Shown piece by piece: positions 63,688 through 64,000 of a DNA stretch of 64,000 nucleotides (positions are counted from its first letter, which is position 1; every line of letters starts with the position of its first letter). Position numbers and translations under genes: made by a program. The DNA is from Paracidovorax avenae (GTDB lineage: Bacteria; Pseudomonadota; Gammaproteobacteria; Burkholderiales; Burkholderiaceae_C), in NCBI RefSeq assembly GCF_040892545.1, contig NZ_CP156079.1, positions 744,001 to 808,000 on the forward strand, in the 5' to 3' direction. The notes under the pieces are model-generated. The model was not told the DNA's origin. It saw only the letters and a program-made list of their open reading frames with translations, and made no database searches.

Positions 63688-64000
63688 AAAGAGCGCTCCG
63701 CAAAAACCCGCAGTCCCGGCGCACGCCCCCCTGCGGCCGCCCGGGCATCCGATGCGCCCGAGGGCCCGCTGCAGCCGCTGCCCGGGCTGCGCTACGGCGT
63801 GCTCGACCAGCTCATGGGCTATGCGCTGCGCCGGGCGCAGAACGCGCTGTACCTCGATTTCCTGCGCGCGGTGGGCGATGACGTGAGCCCGCAGCGGTTC
63901 GCCGCCCTGGTGCTGGTGGTGGGCAATCCGGGGCTGCGCCAGGGCCTGCTGGCCGAGGCGATGGGGCTGCACCGCAGCGGCGGCATGCGCCTGGTGGACT
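63679..64000 (+). CDS. MarR-family transcriptional regulator, 3' end outside the window
   Basis: The frame from the ATG at 63679 is open to the window end (107 codons). After a basic, Pro/Ala-rich N-terminus it reads LRYGVLDQLMGYALRRAQNAL, VSPQRFAALVLVVGNPGLRQ and LLAEAMGLHRSGGMRLVD. That is the start of a MarR winged helix in which the recognition helix is just entered. It is divergent from the FAD monooxygenase, a common arrangement for regulators that sense aromatic compounds. The C-terminus is not seen. Confidence 0.8.
   Translation, partial: MQQKERSAKTRSPGARPPAAARASDAPEGPLQPLPGLRYGVLDQLMGYALRRAQNALYLDFLRAVGDDVSPQRFAALVLVVGNPGLRQGLLAEAMGLHRSGGMRLVD

Overview
The window is high-GC, densely coded DNA. 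It matches a betaproteobacterium of the family Comamonadaceae, most likely Acidovorax/Paracidovorax. Signs are an RNase P RNA with the betaproteobacterial class A layout, two Bug-type (tripartite tricarboxylate family) binding proteins, a liv-type ABC cluster with CoA ligases, ExeA/GspB secretion accessories, and a hairpin-forming intergenic repeat of a kind common in this family. The genus is an inference from gene content and composition. I see no tRNA, CRISPR array, transposase or integrase.

Left part (1-26.9 kb): the end of a prepilin-like gene pair; a molybdopterin oxidoreductase; a periplasmic binding protein; ArgE, an M20 amidohydrolase and an M14-like DUF2817 peptidase; a chemoreceptor; then a nitrile-degradation cluster (11.7-17.4 kb). 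In that cluster a divergent AraC-type regulator faces a truncated haemoglobin, an amidase, Fe-type nitrile hydratase alpha and beta, a COG0523 GTPase activator and an outer-membrane channel. Together these would import a nitrile, hydrate it to an amide, hydrolyse the amide to an acid, and mature the iron enzyme. Housekeeping genes follow (acyl-CoA-binding protein, aminopeptidase, tag, cfa, DUF1840), then two Bug proteins and a hybrid histidine kinase.

Middle (26.9-38.3 kb): a leftward cluster encodes an AMP-forming acyl-CoA ligase, LivG, LivH, LivM, a binding protein, LivF and a PaaK-like ligase. It looks like an uptake-and-activate route for a carboxylic acid. Two copies of the hairpin repeat abut stop codons in it. 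The divergent gspA-gspB pair follows.

Accessory region (38.5-56.7 kb): a 2544-residue exported mosaic protein is followed by a 1072-residue secreted protein with a transglutaminase-like domain that lacks its catalytic Cys and has a hydrophobic, low-GC C-terminal tip. Immediately downstream is a run of AT-rich genes for small, mostly membrane proteins. They are interleaved with at least four, perhaps five, decaying copies of the 3' part of the conserved coding region. Two of these copies still carry their own distinct tips and are followed within 3-15 bases by a different candidate immunity gene. I read this as a polymorphic toxin-immunity locus with an archive of displaced tips. Two genes in it are broken at T8 runs, where T7 would restore the frame.

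Right part (56.7-64 kb): rnpB, an M48 protease, a YjgN-family membrane protein, an S4/pseudouridine-synthase-like protein, a Nudix/metallo-beta-lactamase fusion, an FAD monooxygenase and, divergent from it, the start of a MarR-type regulator whose start codon lies inside a perfect inverted repeat.
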